The notes under the pieces were generated by a model. That model was given only the letters and a program-made list of their open reading frames with translations. It had not been told where the DNA came from and ran no database searches. Shown piece by piece: positions 43,418-52,545 of a stretch of DNA of 64,000 nucleotides (its first letter is position 1; every line of letters starts with the position of its first letter). The stretch is from an uncultured Flavobacterium sp. (GTDB taxonomy: Bacteria > Bacteroidota > Bacteroidia > Flavobacteriales > Flavobacteriaceae). Made by a program: the position numbers and the translations under genes. The DNA lies in the NCBI RefSeq assembly GCF_946478785.1, contig NZ_CAMLDD010000003.1:248001-312000 (forward strand). Direction: 5' to 3'.

Positions 43418-44314
43418 ATGATTGCAAATTTTTATATAATTCCACAATCATTTGACCATGATGCAATTTCTAATGAAAAATTTTTCTCATCATTAGAAAA
43501 TTTCATTGCTGATTATCATAATTTAATTATGTATAAGGATGAAAACAATATTTATATTCAAGAAGACGTATTTGAAGTTCAATTAGCTAATGGACATAAT
43601 TTAAGTCAATTTATTTATTCTAATGATATAGTATTAAATGGTAAAGAAAGGTCATTAAAACAGTTCTTGTCTAATGTTTTTTCAAAGTTACCAACAGTAA
43701 AAATAGATATTGATGAGTTAAAAACTCAACTAAAAAATAATTCAATAGAAAGTTGTACAGGAATAATTTCTTTATTTAAAATAGATAATATTGCTGATGA
43801 AAATCAAATAGTATATAACACTAATTCATGGTATAGTTTTAGAAGATATCATTTAGGTTCGTTTTTTGGAGACCAAGATTATTTTATAAATGAATGCATA
43901 AAATATTTTCCAAAACTTTTTTTTCATGAAAAGACTTACACAAGTGTTGGTAAAATATTAAATAATTTTGCTTGTAAAATTGTTAGACATTTAGAGGCAT
44001 TAAATGATGTATTACCAACAGTCATTAATAAAGGATATTCTAATCATACAGATTTATTAACTCAATTCTCAAATAGTGCACAATTAGATGAAAAAGCAAC
44101 ATTAGAGGGGAGTAATAAAAGTAGACTAAAGTTTAAATTTATAAATAAGGCTACAGGGAAAATTGAAGAATTAGTCTGTGAACCTCATTTAAAACTTTCT
44201 AAAAATGATAAAGATGATGCTACATATTTTAAAAATAGAATTTATTTTCATTTTGGAAAAATCAATATTGAAGAATCTAAAATTTTAGTGGCTCATATAG
44301 GAGAGCATTTATAA
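43418..44314 (+). CDS. Unknown partner protein of the ATPase operon
   Basis: 298 residues, soluble, starting immediately at the base after the ATPase stop (TAAATG junction). No recognised domain; I looked for HNH, PD-(D/E)xK, TOPRIM and HEPN signatures and found none convincing. The last 75 residues look like a separate beta-rich domain: LVCEPHLKLSKND, then RIYFHFGKINIEESKILVAH and IGEHL, a layout that reminds me of C-terminal domains in other uncharacterised defence-associated proteins. Very AT-rich codon use, like the ATPase. Confidence 0.6.
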   Translation: MIANFYIIPQSFDHDAISNEKFFSSLENFIADYHNLIMYKDENNIYIQEDVFEVQLANGHNLSQFIYSNDIVLNGKERSLKQFLSNVFSKLPTVKIDIDELKTQLKNNSIESCTGIISLFKIDNIADENQIVYNTNSWYSFRRYHLGSFFGDQDYFINECIKYFPKLFFHEKTYTSVGKILNNFACKIVRHLEALNDVLPTVINKGYSNHTDLLTQFSNSAQLDEKATLEGSNKSRLKFKFINKATGKIEELVCEPHLKLSKNDKDDATYFKNRIYFHFGKINIEESKILVAHIGEHL

Positions 44315-44608
44315 TGTTACATAAGATTCTATTACTTTTTTGAGGTTGAGTGTTTTAGAGTTGAATATCTGAATTATTATCTTCAGTGTAATTTCAGGAC
44401 AATTATCATCTAACTATCATATGAATTTTATTGAGATAGAGTAAAATCATAAAACATTTATTAGATTACAAAATCCTTAGCCCTGATAGAAAGGAAAATC
44501 CTTTTGTGCCGGGGTTCGGCACAAAAGATTACTTCACTTAATATTTATTGTAATCGGAGTTCAGTGAACTTCGTTTGGAATGATAGCAGGAATCAGCTCC
44601 TAAAAAAA
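44315..44608. other. Non-coding gap with hairpin repeat D3
   Basis: No gene seen. Contains repeat D3 (44478-44560) and, before it, only AT-rich sequence past the operon end; no clear terminator for the ATPase operon is visible. Confidence 0.55.
44478..44560. repeat. Dispersed hairpin repeat, copy D3 (inverted)
   Basis: Stem CTTTTGTGCCG (44501-44511) and CGGCACAAAAG (44517-44527), perfect 11 bp, loop GGGTT. Preceded by TTAGCCCTGATAG and GGAAAATC, the reverse complement of the tail seen in copy D2. Confidence 0.85.
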
Positions 44609-44661
44609 TGCTGTAAAACCTAAGTCTTACAGCATTTTCGAACAAATCAATAATTAATTAA
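44609..44661 (-). terminator. Terminator of the efflux operon end, copy 1
   Basis: On the minus strand TGCTGTAA and TTACAGCA form a stem, followed by a run of T. The hairpin and its 25-base leader (rich in TTAATTAATTATTGATTTG) recur at 45414-45468, 800 bp away. Placed 54 bases past the DUF417 stop. Confidence 0.75.
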
Positions 44662-44714
44662 ATGAGCAGATATTTTCCTCCTCATTATTATATTTTAGGC
44701 TTATAAAAAAAACT

Positions 44715-45299
44715 TCATACTGTCTTATTTTGCTGGCTTTGAATTATACTTGCGGATTGAGATGCACAAATAAGTCCGGCAGCCATCATGATGACATCTT
44801 TTATTACCAGACGTCCTGCGCCCGACAAATAGGGGAAACCAAAATTTGGTGTTGGGAAATCACCGCCCAGGTTTGGAACATACACTTCGGGAGTGGTAAT
44901 TAAAAAAGTCAATGTCACTAATGACATAATAAAAGTCAGTAGTCCGCCGATCATTCCGGGTTTAGGAAACCAAATTCCTAATAAGGTCAGGATTCCTATT
45001 ATGACAATAACTGTTCCCAAACCATATGCAAAAACATAGGTGCCATTTTCTTTGTGCCAGTCAATGTTTTTCTGCACTGTGCTTCCTTCGGCATTTTTAA
45101 ATTTGTTGTATTCCGGTGCTTCTTTATGGTATAAAAAAGACATGAACGGACTGTTGGCTACAAACGGCACAATTCCGTCAGCTTCATATTGAAAAGCTTT
45201 AAGTCCGCCAATCCATACCATTACGATGCATATTGCTATTCTTGCCATATTTATAAAATGGGACTGGCTGTTCGCTAAAATTGTAATTACTTTATTCAT
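44715..45299 (-). CDS. DUF417 (YkgB/RclC-like) membrane protein
   Basis: 194 residues, four membrane helices (about 17-36, 92-112, 118-138, 168-186). The ARIAICIVMVWIGGLKAFQY opening, GIVPFVANSPFMSFLY and the closing PYLSGAGRLVIKDVIMMAAG are hallmarks of the DUF417 family, which includes the reactive-chlorine-resistance protein RclC. It follows the efflux adaptor gene on the same strand but with a terminator-like hairpin (45414-45468) in between, so it may be only partly cotranscribed. Confidence 0.87.
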   Translation of the reverse strand: MNKVITILANSQSHFINMARIAICIVMVWIGGLKAFQYEADGIVPFVANSPFMSFLYHKEAPEYNKFKNAEGSTVQKNIDWHKENGTYVFAYGLGTVIVIIGILTLLGIWFPKPGMIGGLLTFIMSLVTLTFLITTPEVYVPNLGGDFPTPNFGFPYLSGAGRLVIKDVIMMAAGLICASQSASIIQSQQNKTV

Positions 45300-45413
45300 G
45301 TGGTTGTATAGTTAAGAGGTTAAATTCTACACGTTTTATTTGTTGATGCAATGTATAAATATTTTACTTTAAATTCTGAAAGTGCTTATTTATAATACTA
45401 TAAATGCTTAAAA

Positions 45414-45468
45414 AGTACTGCAAAACCTAAGTCTTACAGCACTTTCGAACAAATCAATAATTAATTAA
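45414..45468 (-). terminator. Terminator after the efflux adaptor gene, copy 2
   Basis: Near-identical to 44609-44661: stem CTGTAAGACTTAGGTTTTGCAG-like around 45418-45443 on the minus strand with the same TTAATTAATTATTGATTTG leader. It starts 11 bases past the adaptor stop. One T-rich side (TACTTTTTAAGC) on the minus strand. Confidence 0.7.
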
Positions 45469-45478
45469 TGCGTACAGG

Positions 45479-46558
45479 TTATTCGTTTATAATATCGCCA
45501 TCCTTAATTTCTTCGCTGGCGATTTTTACCAGTCTATCTTTACGGTTCAAATCACCGAATATTTCGATTTTATCTTCGATTTCCCTTCCTTTTTTTACAT
45601 CTACTCTTGTGGCTTTGTGGTTCAGAACTTTGATCACAAACAAACCTTCGGCAGAGCTCACCAAAGCCGATTTTGGCACTACAAATGTGCTGTCTTTTGC
45701 GTTAAGCGGCAATAGGACTTCGGCTACCATTCCGGGTAATAAATTTCCTTTGGTGTTGTGAACGTCCATTTCGACACGTTCAGAACGCAGTTTCAAATCT
45801 AAAGCGCCGGACATTCTGGTGATTGTGGCTTTAAACGTTTCCGGCAATGATTTTACGTTAAAACTCATTTCGTCGCCATTGTGTAAATATCCGGTGTACA
45901 ATTCGGGAACTGAAACCGCCAGACGCAATTTGTTTTGCTGCTGAATCGTCAATAAAGGCGAACTTGAAGAAGGACCAACAAAGGTTCCTAAATTCACGTT
46001 TCGGGATGCCACAACACCATCAAAAGGCGCACGGATTTCAAGATAACCTCTCATGATCGACACTTCTTTATGTGCTGCAACGGCTGCCTGATATTGTGCG
46101 TAATCAGAGTTTTTCTTTCCGCTTGCCATTTCCAGATCGTTTTTAGAAATCGTTCCTTCGACTTTGCTTGTTTCGTACAAACGGTTGTAGGTACTTTTGC
46201 TGGTGGCATAGATCGCTTCCATCGATCTTAATCTCGATTGGGCTGCAGCCAGCTGTGAACTGATTTCCGGAGCTTCCAAAACGATCAAAAGCTGTCCTTT
46301 GGTTACTTTCGAGCCAATATCTACTTTTAATGTTTTTACGAAACTGCTCACTTTGGCATACAGATCCACTTGTTGAAAACCAGTTAATTCGGCCGGTAAA
46401 CGCAATTCGGTAGTCAGTTTTTCTTTTTCTAAGAGAAAGGTTTCTGTTTTAGGTTCGATTGCTGCCGTAACTACTTCTTCCTTTTTGGAATTACAGCTGT
46501 TCAGGAAAAATAGTGCTGCAAAAAACAGCGCGGTTGTTTGTAGTATTTTAGTCTTCAT
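45479..46558 (-). CDS. RND efflux periplasmic adaptor lipoprotein
   Basis: 359 residues with a lipoprotein signal (MKTKILQTTALFFAALFFLN, Cys at residue 22, SCNSKKEE). Adaptor motifs: FQQVDLYAKVSSFVKTLKVD, GQLLIVLEAPEISSQLA, the helical hairpin (about 85-150), and YLEIRAPFDGVVASRNVNLG. Third gene of TolC-RND-adaptor on the minus strand, 110 bases after the pump. Confidence 0.93.
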   Translation of the reverse strand: MKTKILQTTALFFAALFFLNSCNSKKEEVVTAAIEPKTETFLLEKEKLTTELRLPAELTGFQQVDLYAKVSSFVKTLKVDIGSKVTKGQLLIVLEAPEISSQLAAAQSRLRSMEAIYATSKSTYNRLYETSKVEGTISKNDLEMASGKKNSDYAQYQAAVAAHKEVSIMRGYLEIRAPFDGVVASRNVNLGTFVGPSSSSPLLTIQQQNKLRLAVSVPELYTGYLHNGDEMSFNVKSLPETFKATITRMSGALDLKLRSERVEMDVHNTKGNLLPGMVAEVLLPLNAKDSTFVVPKSALVSSAEGLFVIKVLNHKATRVDVKKGREIEDKIEIFGDLNRKDRLVKIASEEIKDGDIINE

Positions 46559-46668
46559 TTTATGATTTTATATAAAATATGATATAATGTCTTATTTAAT
46601 AAATAGGCGGAAAGAATAAAAGTGTATCGAAGTTTTTTCACGACGATTGGACTTTCAACTTATGACTT

Positions 46669-49600
46669 TCAAACTTTTAACTTACTTATTGATGAGATGT
46701 AATGGATGCTTTCTTCGTCTTCAGGATCTAAAGAAACAGATTGTGTTGTGGTTTTTTCCTGCGCCCAGGCAAAAATTAACGGCAAGATTAATAATACAGC
46801 AAAGGTCGAAAATAACAGTCCGCCAATTACGGCTCTACCCAGCGGAGAAACTTGGTCGCCTCCTTCGCCGTGGCCAATCGCCATAGGTAACATTCCCGCA
46901 ATCATCGCCACCGAAGTCATGATAATCGGTCGAAGACGCAGTGCCGCAGCTTCACGAGCCGACTCTAAGGCGTTTCCGTTTATTTTTCGCAGTTGTTCGG
47001 CATTGGTAACCAGTAATACAGCGTTCGCAATCGAAACCCCAACCGACATGATGATGCCCATATACGATTGTAAGTTTAGGGTTGAACCGGTAATGGTCAG
47101 CATTAATAACGCTCCTAAAACTACCGCCGGAACTGTGGTTAAAATAACCAGCGAAACCTTGAACGACTGGAAATTAGCGGCCAACATTAAGAAGATTACA
47201 AAGATGGCAACCAATAATCCTACTTGTAAACTACTTAATGTTTCTTCCAATACTTTACTCAGTCCAATTGGCGTGACAAACAAGCCACGTGGTAATTCGC
47301 CTAATGAACTGATCGTTGCAGCCACATCTTTAGTCGCCGTCCCCAAATCGGTTTGACTGATGTTTACTGTAACCGTAATGTATGGCATTGCCCCTAAATT
47401 GTCATTTTCACCGCTTACAAAGCCGGGTGTAATTTTGGCTACGTCACTTAAAACTGGACGAAGCGAGTTTTTTAATACCGGAATTTCTCCAATATCGGTT
47501 TTGCTTTTCATTTGGTTCAACGGAACCTGAACCTGAACATTCACCGAAAGACCTGACTTTTCATCGATCCACGTATTTTTTTCAGTATATCGTGACGATG
47601 AGGTCGAAGCAATCAGGGAACGGGAAATATCGTTCATGTCCACACCCAATTCGGCAGCACGGGTTCTGTCAATATCGATATTCATGGCCGGATAATGAAT
47701 CGGCTGACCAATCTGTACATCACGGAAATAATCTATTTTCTGTAGTTTTTCTACAATCTGATTCGCATATAATTCATTTCGTTTTTTGTCTTTTCCGGCA
47801 ATTCGGATTTCGATTGGAGTAGGAGAGCCCTGACTTAAAACCTTATCTGTTAATTCGATCGGTTCGAAAGTTAGTCTCACATCAGGCAATACCTTTTTGA
47901 TTCTCTCCCTGAATTCATCTTTAAAATCATCCATATCGGCATGATAGTCTTTTAAACTCACCTGAAAAACCGCTTCATGCGAACCTGCCATGAACAGATA
48001 AATCGGGTTAATCGAAAACAGCGACGGGTGCTGACCCACATATACAGACGAAATTCCAATATGTTCATTACCGACCATTTTCTTCAGTTCTTTCAAGACC
48101 AAAATGGCTTTTTCTTCGGTACGTTCCAAACGGGTTCCGTCGGGAGCACGCATTCTCAGCTGAAACTGACTTGAATTTACTTTAGGAAAAACATCTTTTC
48201 CGATAAAGGTTAAGAAAACCACAGCAAGAACCGTAATTCCGATTAAATAGGTTAAACCCGCAATTTTTTTGTATGGAAAAAGTCTGTCCAGCGTTCTCAT
48301 AAATCGGATTCTGAAGCGCTCGAAAGCACCAATTTTTCCGTTGCCATCCGTATCTGTTCTTTCAACATACTCTTTTTTCTGAGTAATCAGTTGTTTCTCT
48401 GACTCCGGCGTTAATCCGCAAGCGTTGAATTCGGCTTCATCGTCTGTGATTTCCGGTGTATGTTCGTGTTTTGGATGCGCTTTCATTAACCAGTTTGCCA
48501 TGACAGGAACAAAAGTCTGGGATAATAAAAACGAAATAACCATTGAAAAACCAATCGCTAAAGCCAATGGCAAAAACAAAGCTCCCGGAATTCCGACCAT
48601 CGTAAAGGCTGGTGCAAAAACCGCCAGAATACAAAGCAGAATCAATAATTTTGGCAAGGCAATTTCCTGACAGGCATCCCAAATGGCGAGTGCTTTTGGC
48701 TTGCCCATATCGAGATGCTGGTGAATATTTTCGATCGTTACGGTGCTTTCATCCACCAAAATTCCAATGGCCAAAGCCAGTCCGCTCAACGACATTAAGT
48801 TGATCGTTTGTCCGAATAATTTCAAAAATAAAACTCCGGAAATAATCGAAATAGGAATCGTTAAAATTACGATTAACGCTGCACGTCTATCACCTAAGAA
48901 TAATAAAACCATTAATCCGGTTAAAACCGCTCCGATGATTCCTTCGGTAATTAAACTTTTAACCGAGTTGATCACATAAACCGACTGGTCAAATTCGTAT
49001 GATAATTGTACGTCTTCAGGAAGCGTACTCTGAATTTTAGGCAATTCCGACTTTAATTTCTGAACCACATCCCAGGTCGAAGCATCACCGGCTTTTGCAA
49101 TACTGATATAAACTGAACGTTTTCCGTTTACCAAAGCATATCCGTTGGTCACATCGGCACCATCTTTTACCGTGGCAACATCACCTAATTTCAGGTTTTG
49201 AACCCCGCCTTTAAACAACGGAATCTGCTCAAAATCCTTAATTTCCTTAATGGTATTATTGGTTGGCGAAATGTAATTGATATCGCCAATTCTCACGTTT
49301 CCGGATGGCGCAGTCTGGTTGTTCACGCGAATCGCTTCCACAATCTGATCAGGCGTCAAATTATGTGAACGCAATAAATCCGGGTCTACGTTAACCTCTA
49401 CCGTTCTTGGGCTTCCGCCAAAGGGAGCCGGAGATAATAAACCGGGAATCGAAGTAAAAGACGCACGAACATAAACATTCGCTAAATCCTGCAATTCGTT
49501 GTTGGAACGTATTTTACTGCTCAAAACCAATTGTCCAATTGGAAGGGAAGAAGCATCAAAACGAATAATAAACGGAGGCTGTGTTCCCGGAGGAAATGCC

Positions 49601-49950
49601 GCCTGAATTCGGTTCGAAAGCGCCCCTAATTCGGCAGCAGCCTGCGCCATATTGGTGTTTTCGTAATAGGTTAATTTCATAATCATCAACCCCTGAATAT
49701 TCTTGGTTTCTACCGATTTTATACCATTGGCAAAAGGAAGAATGTTGACATAATTTTTGGCAAAATAAGCCTCCATCTGGTCCGGAGTATAGCCTCCAAA
49801 AGGATGCGCGATATAAATTACCGGCAAATTCATCTTCGGAAGAATATCTACCTTAATGTCTTTGATGGCGCCAATTCCGAAGAAAAACAGACCCGCAACC
49901 AATACTAATATGGAGATGGGTTTGCGGAGTGCAAAACGTATTAAATTCAT
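46669..49950 (-). CDS. RND efflux permease
   Basis: 1093 residues, full length with twelve membrane helices and two periplasmic loops. N-terminal FALRKPISILVLVAGLFFFG and DILPKMNLPVIYIAHPFGGY. Helix 4 reads LAIGILVDESTVTIENIH; AcrB has Asp-Asp where this has Asp-Glu, and the Lys of AcrB helix 10 (SAKNA) is Ala here (SIANA), so proton coupling differs from AcrB. The cytoplasmic loop between the halves (residues about 495-560) is longer than usual and contains a canonical EF-hand loop, DTDGNGKIGAFE, at residues 533-544. Operon with TolC (13-base gap) and adaptor. Confidence 0.93.
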   Translation of the reverse strand: MNLIRFALRKPISILVLVAGLFFFGIGAIKDIKVDILPKMNLPVIYIAHPFGGYTPDQMEAYFAKNYVNILPFANGIKSVETKNIQGLMIMKLTYYENTNMAQAAAELGALSNRIQAAFPPGTQPPFIIRFDASSLPIGQLVLSSKIRSNNELQDLANVYVRASFTSIPGLLSPAPFGGSPRTVEVNVDPDLLRSHNLTPDQIVEAIRVNNQTAPSGNVRIGDINYISPTNNTIKEIKDFEQIPLFKGGVQNLKLGDVATVKDGADVTNGYALVNGKRSVYISIAKAGDASTWDVVQKLKSELPKIQSTLPEDVQLSYEFDQSVYVINSVKSLITEGIIGAVLTGLMVLLFLGDRRAALIVILTIPISIISGVLFLKLFGQTINLMSLSGLALAIGILVDESTVTIENIHQHLDMGKPKALAIWDACQEIALPKLLILLCILAVFAPAFTMVGIPGALFLPLALAIGFSMVISFLLSQTFVPVMANWLMKAHPKHEHTPEITDDEAEFNACGLTPESEKQLITQKKEYVERTDTDGNGKIGAFERFRIRFMRTLDRLFPYKKIAGLTYLIGITVLAVVFLTFIGKDVFPKVNSSQFQLRMRAPDGTRLERTEEKAILVLKELKKMVGNEHIGISSVYVGQHPSLFSINPIYLFMAGSHEAVFQVSLKDYHADMDDFKDEFRERIKKVLPDVRLTFEPIELTDKVLSQGSPTPIEIRIAGKDKKRNELYANQIVEKLQKIDYFRDVQIGQPIHYPAMNIDIDRTRAAELGVDMNDISRSLIASTSSSRYTEKNTWIDEKSGLSVNVQVQVPLNQMKSKTDIGEIPVLKNSLRPVLSDVAKITPGFVSGENDNLGAMPYITVTVNISQTDLGTATKDVAATISSLGELPRGLFVTPIGLSKVLEETLSSLQVGLLVAIFVIFLMLAANFQSFKVSLVILTTVPAVVLGALLMLTITGSTLNLQSYMGIIMSVGVSIANAVLLVTNAEQLRKINGNALESAREAAALRLRPIIMTSVAMIAGMLPMAIGHGEGGDQVSPLGRAVIGGLLFSTFAVLLILPLIFAWAQEKTTTQSVSLDPEDEESIHYISSISKLKV

Positions 49951-49962
49951 TAGGATCTATAA

Positions 49963-51348
49963 TTAAAATTCATTTATAAATAAGTCGAAATTGCCCGTTG
50001 CGGCTACTTTTAGCAAATACGATTGCCACACATTATTATTGACGATATCACGGTCAATTTCGGCACGGTTTAAGGTGAATAACGTTTGTGTGATGTCTGT
50101 CAGATCAGTAAGTCCATTTTTGTATAAAGTCGATTTTTGCAGATACGCTCTTTGTGCTGCATTGACTTGTATTGGTGCTTCGGCATAATTTTCCAGCGTA
50201 ATTTTTATTTTATCTTCGGCAAAATTCAATTGCGACTTTAGTTCCCTATCTGCCTGATTGTATTCTTCCTGCAAACCTTGCGAAACAAATTTCTGTGCAC
50301 TTACCTGTTTGCTCATTCGGAACGGTGTGGTCAGATTCCAGGTAATTCCAACTCCTATCAAATAATTGGTGCGATCCGGATTTACGCCATCCCAGTAATT
50401 TCGGTTGTAGGCGGTCTGGTCTACAGCATAACCTGAGTCAAAGCCAGAAGCTCTTGTCTGCAAGATTCCAAAAGCACTCATGGTAGGATAATAAAATCGT
50501 TTGTATAATTTTGTCTGCTGATTGCTGTAATCAATCCTTGTTTTATATAATTGAAGTAACGGATGTAAACTGTCAGTTGTTTTTTCTGCCAATAATAAGG
50601 CTTTGGGAATCTGGTTTACAAAAACCGTATCGGTAACAAAATCCTGTGGCGCAACGCCCATTAAATCGACTAATTTGTTGTTTTGTTCCTTAACGAAATT
50701 GCGGGCAAGATTCAACGCGATTTTAGCTTTTGAAACTTCGGCTGTAGCCAAAGTAGAATCGACTCCGGCCAGTAATCCGTTTTTAACACGTGCTACGGCT
50801 GTCTTTTTGAAAACTTCGGCACGGCTTAAATTCTTTTGCTGCGAAATTAGTAATCTTTGGCTTGCCAGTAAATTAAGGTATGCGGCAGAAATTTTGATTT
50901 CCTGTTGAAACATTTCCTGCTTCAGATCATTTTCTTTGGCCTGAACATCGACTTTCGCCAGATTGATTTTTTCTTTTGCTTTTCCGAAAGTGAAAAAATC
51001 CCAGTTCATATTCACTAAATAAAGTGCTCCAAAAGCCGAATTCCAGTTTTGATCCGGCAACGGAAGCCCTGATGAAGCAACTCCCAATCCTCCAAAACCA
51101 TAAAGCGGACCGTTTTGCCCGTTTACTGTTCCGTAATCTTGCTGAGCCGACAAGTTCAGATTAGGCAAATAATCGCGCTTGGATTGTTTTAGTGTTTCTC
51201 GCGAAGCATTGGTGTAATTGCTTTTTGCCCTGATTGAACCGTAATTTTCCAAACCTGTTTTTATTGCTTCTTTTAAAGACAAGGTTTGTGAATAACCGAC
51301 TGAGGCAAAAATCAGGAAAAATAATAAAGTAATTTTTTTGAAATGCAT
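49963..51348 (-). CDS. TolC-family outer-membrane efflux protein
   Basis: 461 residues from MHFKKITLLFFLIFASVGYS (signal peptide); the upstream ATG at 51387 lies over the promoter and is rejected. Two TolC repeats are visible, each with long helices: ASRETLKQSKRDYLPNLNLS and AEVSKAKIALNLARNFVKEQ, later QADRELKSQLNFAEDKIKIT and YLQKSTLYKNGLTDLTDITQ. First gene of the TolC-RND-adaptor operon, divergent from a LytS/LytTR pair. Confidence 0.92.
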   Translation of the reverse strand: MHFKKITLLFFLIFASVGYSQTLSLKEAIKTGLENYGSIRAKSNYTNASRETLKQSKRDYLPNLNLSAQQDYGTVNGQNGPLYGFGGLGVASSGLPLPDQNWNSAFGALYLVNMNWDFFTFGKAKEKINLAKVDVQAKENDLKQEMFQQEIKISAAYLNLLASQRLLISQQKNLSRAEVFKKTAVARVKNGLLAGVDSTLATAEVSKAKIALNLARNFVKEQNNKLVDLMGVAPQDFVTDTVFVNQIPKALLLAEKTTDSLHPLLQLYKTRIDYSNQQTKLYKRFYYPTMSAFGILQTRASGFDSGYAVDQTAYNRNYWDGVNPDRTNYLIGVGITWNLTTPFRMSKQVSAQKFVSQGLQEEYNQADRELKSQLNFAEDKIKITLENYAEAPIQVNAAQRAYLQKSTLYKNGLTDLTDITQTLFTLNRAEIDRDIVNNNVWQSYLLKVAATGNFDLFINEF

Positions 51349-51373
51349 AAACTCAAAGTGTGAAATTATAGCC

Positions 51374-51381
51374 CAAAAATA
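51374..51381 (-). promoter_or_regulatory. -7 box of the tolC-RND-adaptor operon
   Basis: TATTTTTG read on the minus strand, a match to TAnnTTTG, 26 bases before the tolC start codon. It lies in the 162-bp divergent region shared with the histidine kinase gene, where the LytTR regulator would be expected to bind. Confidence 0.6.
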
Positions 51382-51510
51382 TTTCACTTGCGTTGATATA
51401 ACCCTTCTTAAATGATGTACTGCAATAATAAATGACGAATTGAATTGGTCATTTTTTGGAAAAAGAAATTAAATATTTGTCCGTACTTTGTAAACTATTT
51501 GATTTTAAAG

Positions 51511-52545
51511 ATGAATAAAAAATTCGATAACATATTAGACAACAAATGGTGGCAGGAAATTGCCGTTGTCGTCTTTTCATTTACGATTTACACGTTAAAA
51601 AATGACTGGATGTTATTTAGTTCTTTTACTTCTATTTTAATGGGTGTTTTTTTCTACTGTATTTTGTATTTGCATGCCCAGTTTAACCGGTTTTTTATAC
51701 TTCCGGTTTTATTTAAAGGCAAAAGACCTTTAACGTATGTATTTCTTACGCTTGTTGCGGTATTTTTATTCTCCATTGTTTTATATCAGATTACCTCCTT
51801 AAGCATGTTTCGTAATTGTCATCTTTATCAAAATTCGCATCAGCGTAGTTATGTATATCAATTGGCGAGTGTTTTGGGAACTCTGGTTTGTATTTTAAGT
51901 CCGATCATTGTATTTAAATTCTACAGGATCCATAAAAAACAAACAGATGAAACTTTGCTGTTCAATCAAATGCAGTTGAATTCATTAAAAGGACAACTGA
52001 ACCCGCATTTTTTATTCAATACATTCAATACACTTTATGGAATCAGTCTGGAATTTCCTGAAAGAACTCCGGATTTGATTATGAAAGTGTCGCAATTGAT
52101 GCGCTATCAACTGGAAAGCAATAACAAGCAATCCGTTTCTCTTGAAGACGAACTGGAATTTATAAACAGTTATGTGCAGCTCGAAAAAGAGCGCGTAGGC
52201 TATCGATGTGATATTACCTACGATTGCAAAATTGACAACGAAAACGCTTATAAAGTTTCACCAATGTTGTTAATTGCCTTTATCGAAAATGCCTTTAAAC
52301 ACGGAACCTGCGCTATCGAAAAATGTTTTGTACGTATTATTGTTACGGTCGAAAACGGTTTGCTTCATCTGCATGTAGTAAATTCAATTCCGAAGAAAAC
52401 CGATGTTGTTTCTACTAAAATTGGTCTGAAAAATACTATTGAACGGCTAAATTTAATTTATGGGAAAGACTATAAATTAGATATTCAGGACGATAAAAAT
52501 ACGTACCTCGTGGATTTGAAATTAAAACTGAAAAAGTTTGTATGA
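51511..52545 (+). CDS. LytS-type sensor histidine kinase
   Basis: 344 residues from MNKKFDNILDNKWWQ; the ATG at 51445 precedes the likely transcript start. Four membrane helices in residues 17-150, then a His-kinase (PF06580-type) domain: LNSLKGQLNPHFLFNTFNTL with the phosphorylated His, and the ATP-binding region MLLIAFIENAFKHG and KIGLKNTIERLNLIYG. Overlaps the response-regulator start by 4 bases. Divergent from the efflux operon, so it likely senses the efflux substrate or the envelope damage it causes. Confidence 0.9.
   Translation: MNKKFDNILDNKWWQEIAVVVFSFTIYTLKNDWMLFSSFTSILMGVFFYCILYLHAQFNRFFILPVLFKGKRPLTYVFLTLVAVFLFSIVLYQITSLSMFRNCHLYQNSHQRSYVYQLASVLGTLVCILSPIIVFKFYRIHKKQTDETLLFNQMQLNSLKGQLNPHFLFNTFNTLYGISLEFPERTPDLIMKVSQLMRYQLESNNKQSVSLEDELEFINSYVQLEKERVGYRCDITYDCKIDNENAYKVSPMLLIAFIENAFKHGTCAIEKCFVRIIVTVENGLLHLHVVNSIPKKTDVVSTKIGLKNTIERLNLIYGKDYKLDIQDDKNTYLVDLKLKLKKFV

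Noticed and set aside
43418..44314. HNH, PD-(D/E)xK or HEPN nuclease in the third gene of the operon
   Set aside because: None of the expected residue patterns could be found by eye; left as unknown.
46706..47356. 216-residue plus-strand frame and other long antisense frames inside the RND pump gene
   Set aside because: Shadows of a well-supported coding frame; low complexity, no start context.
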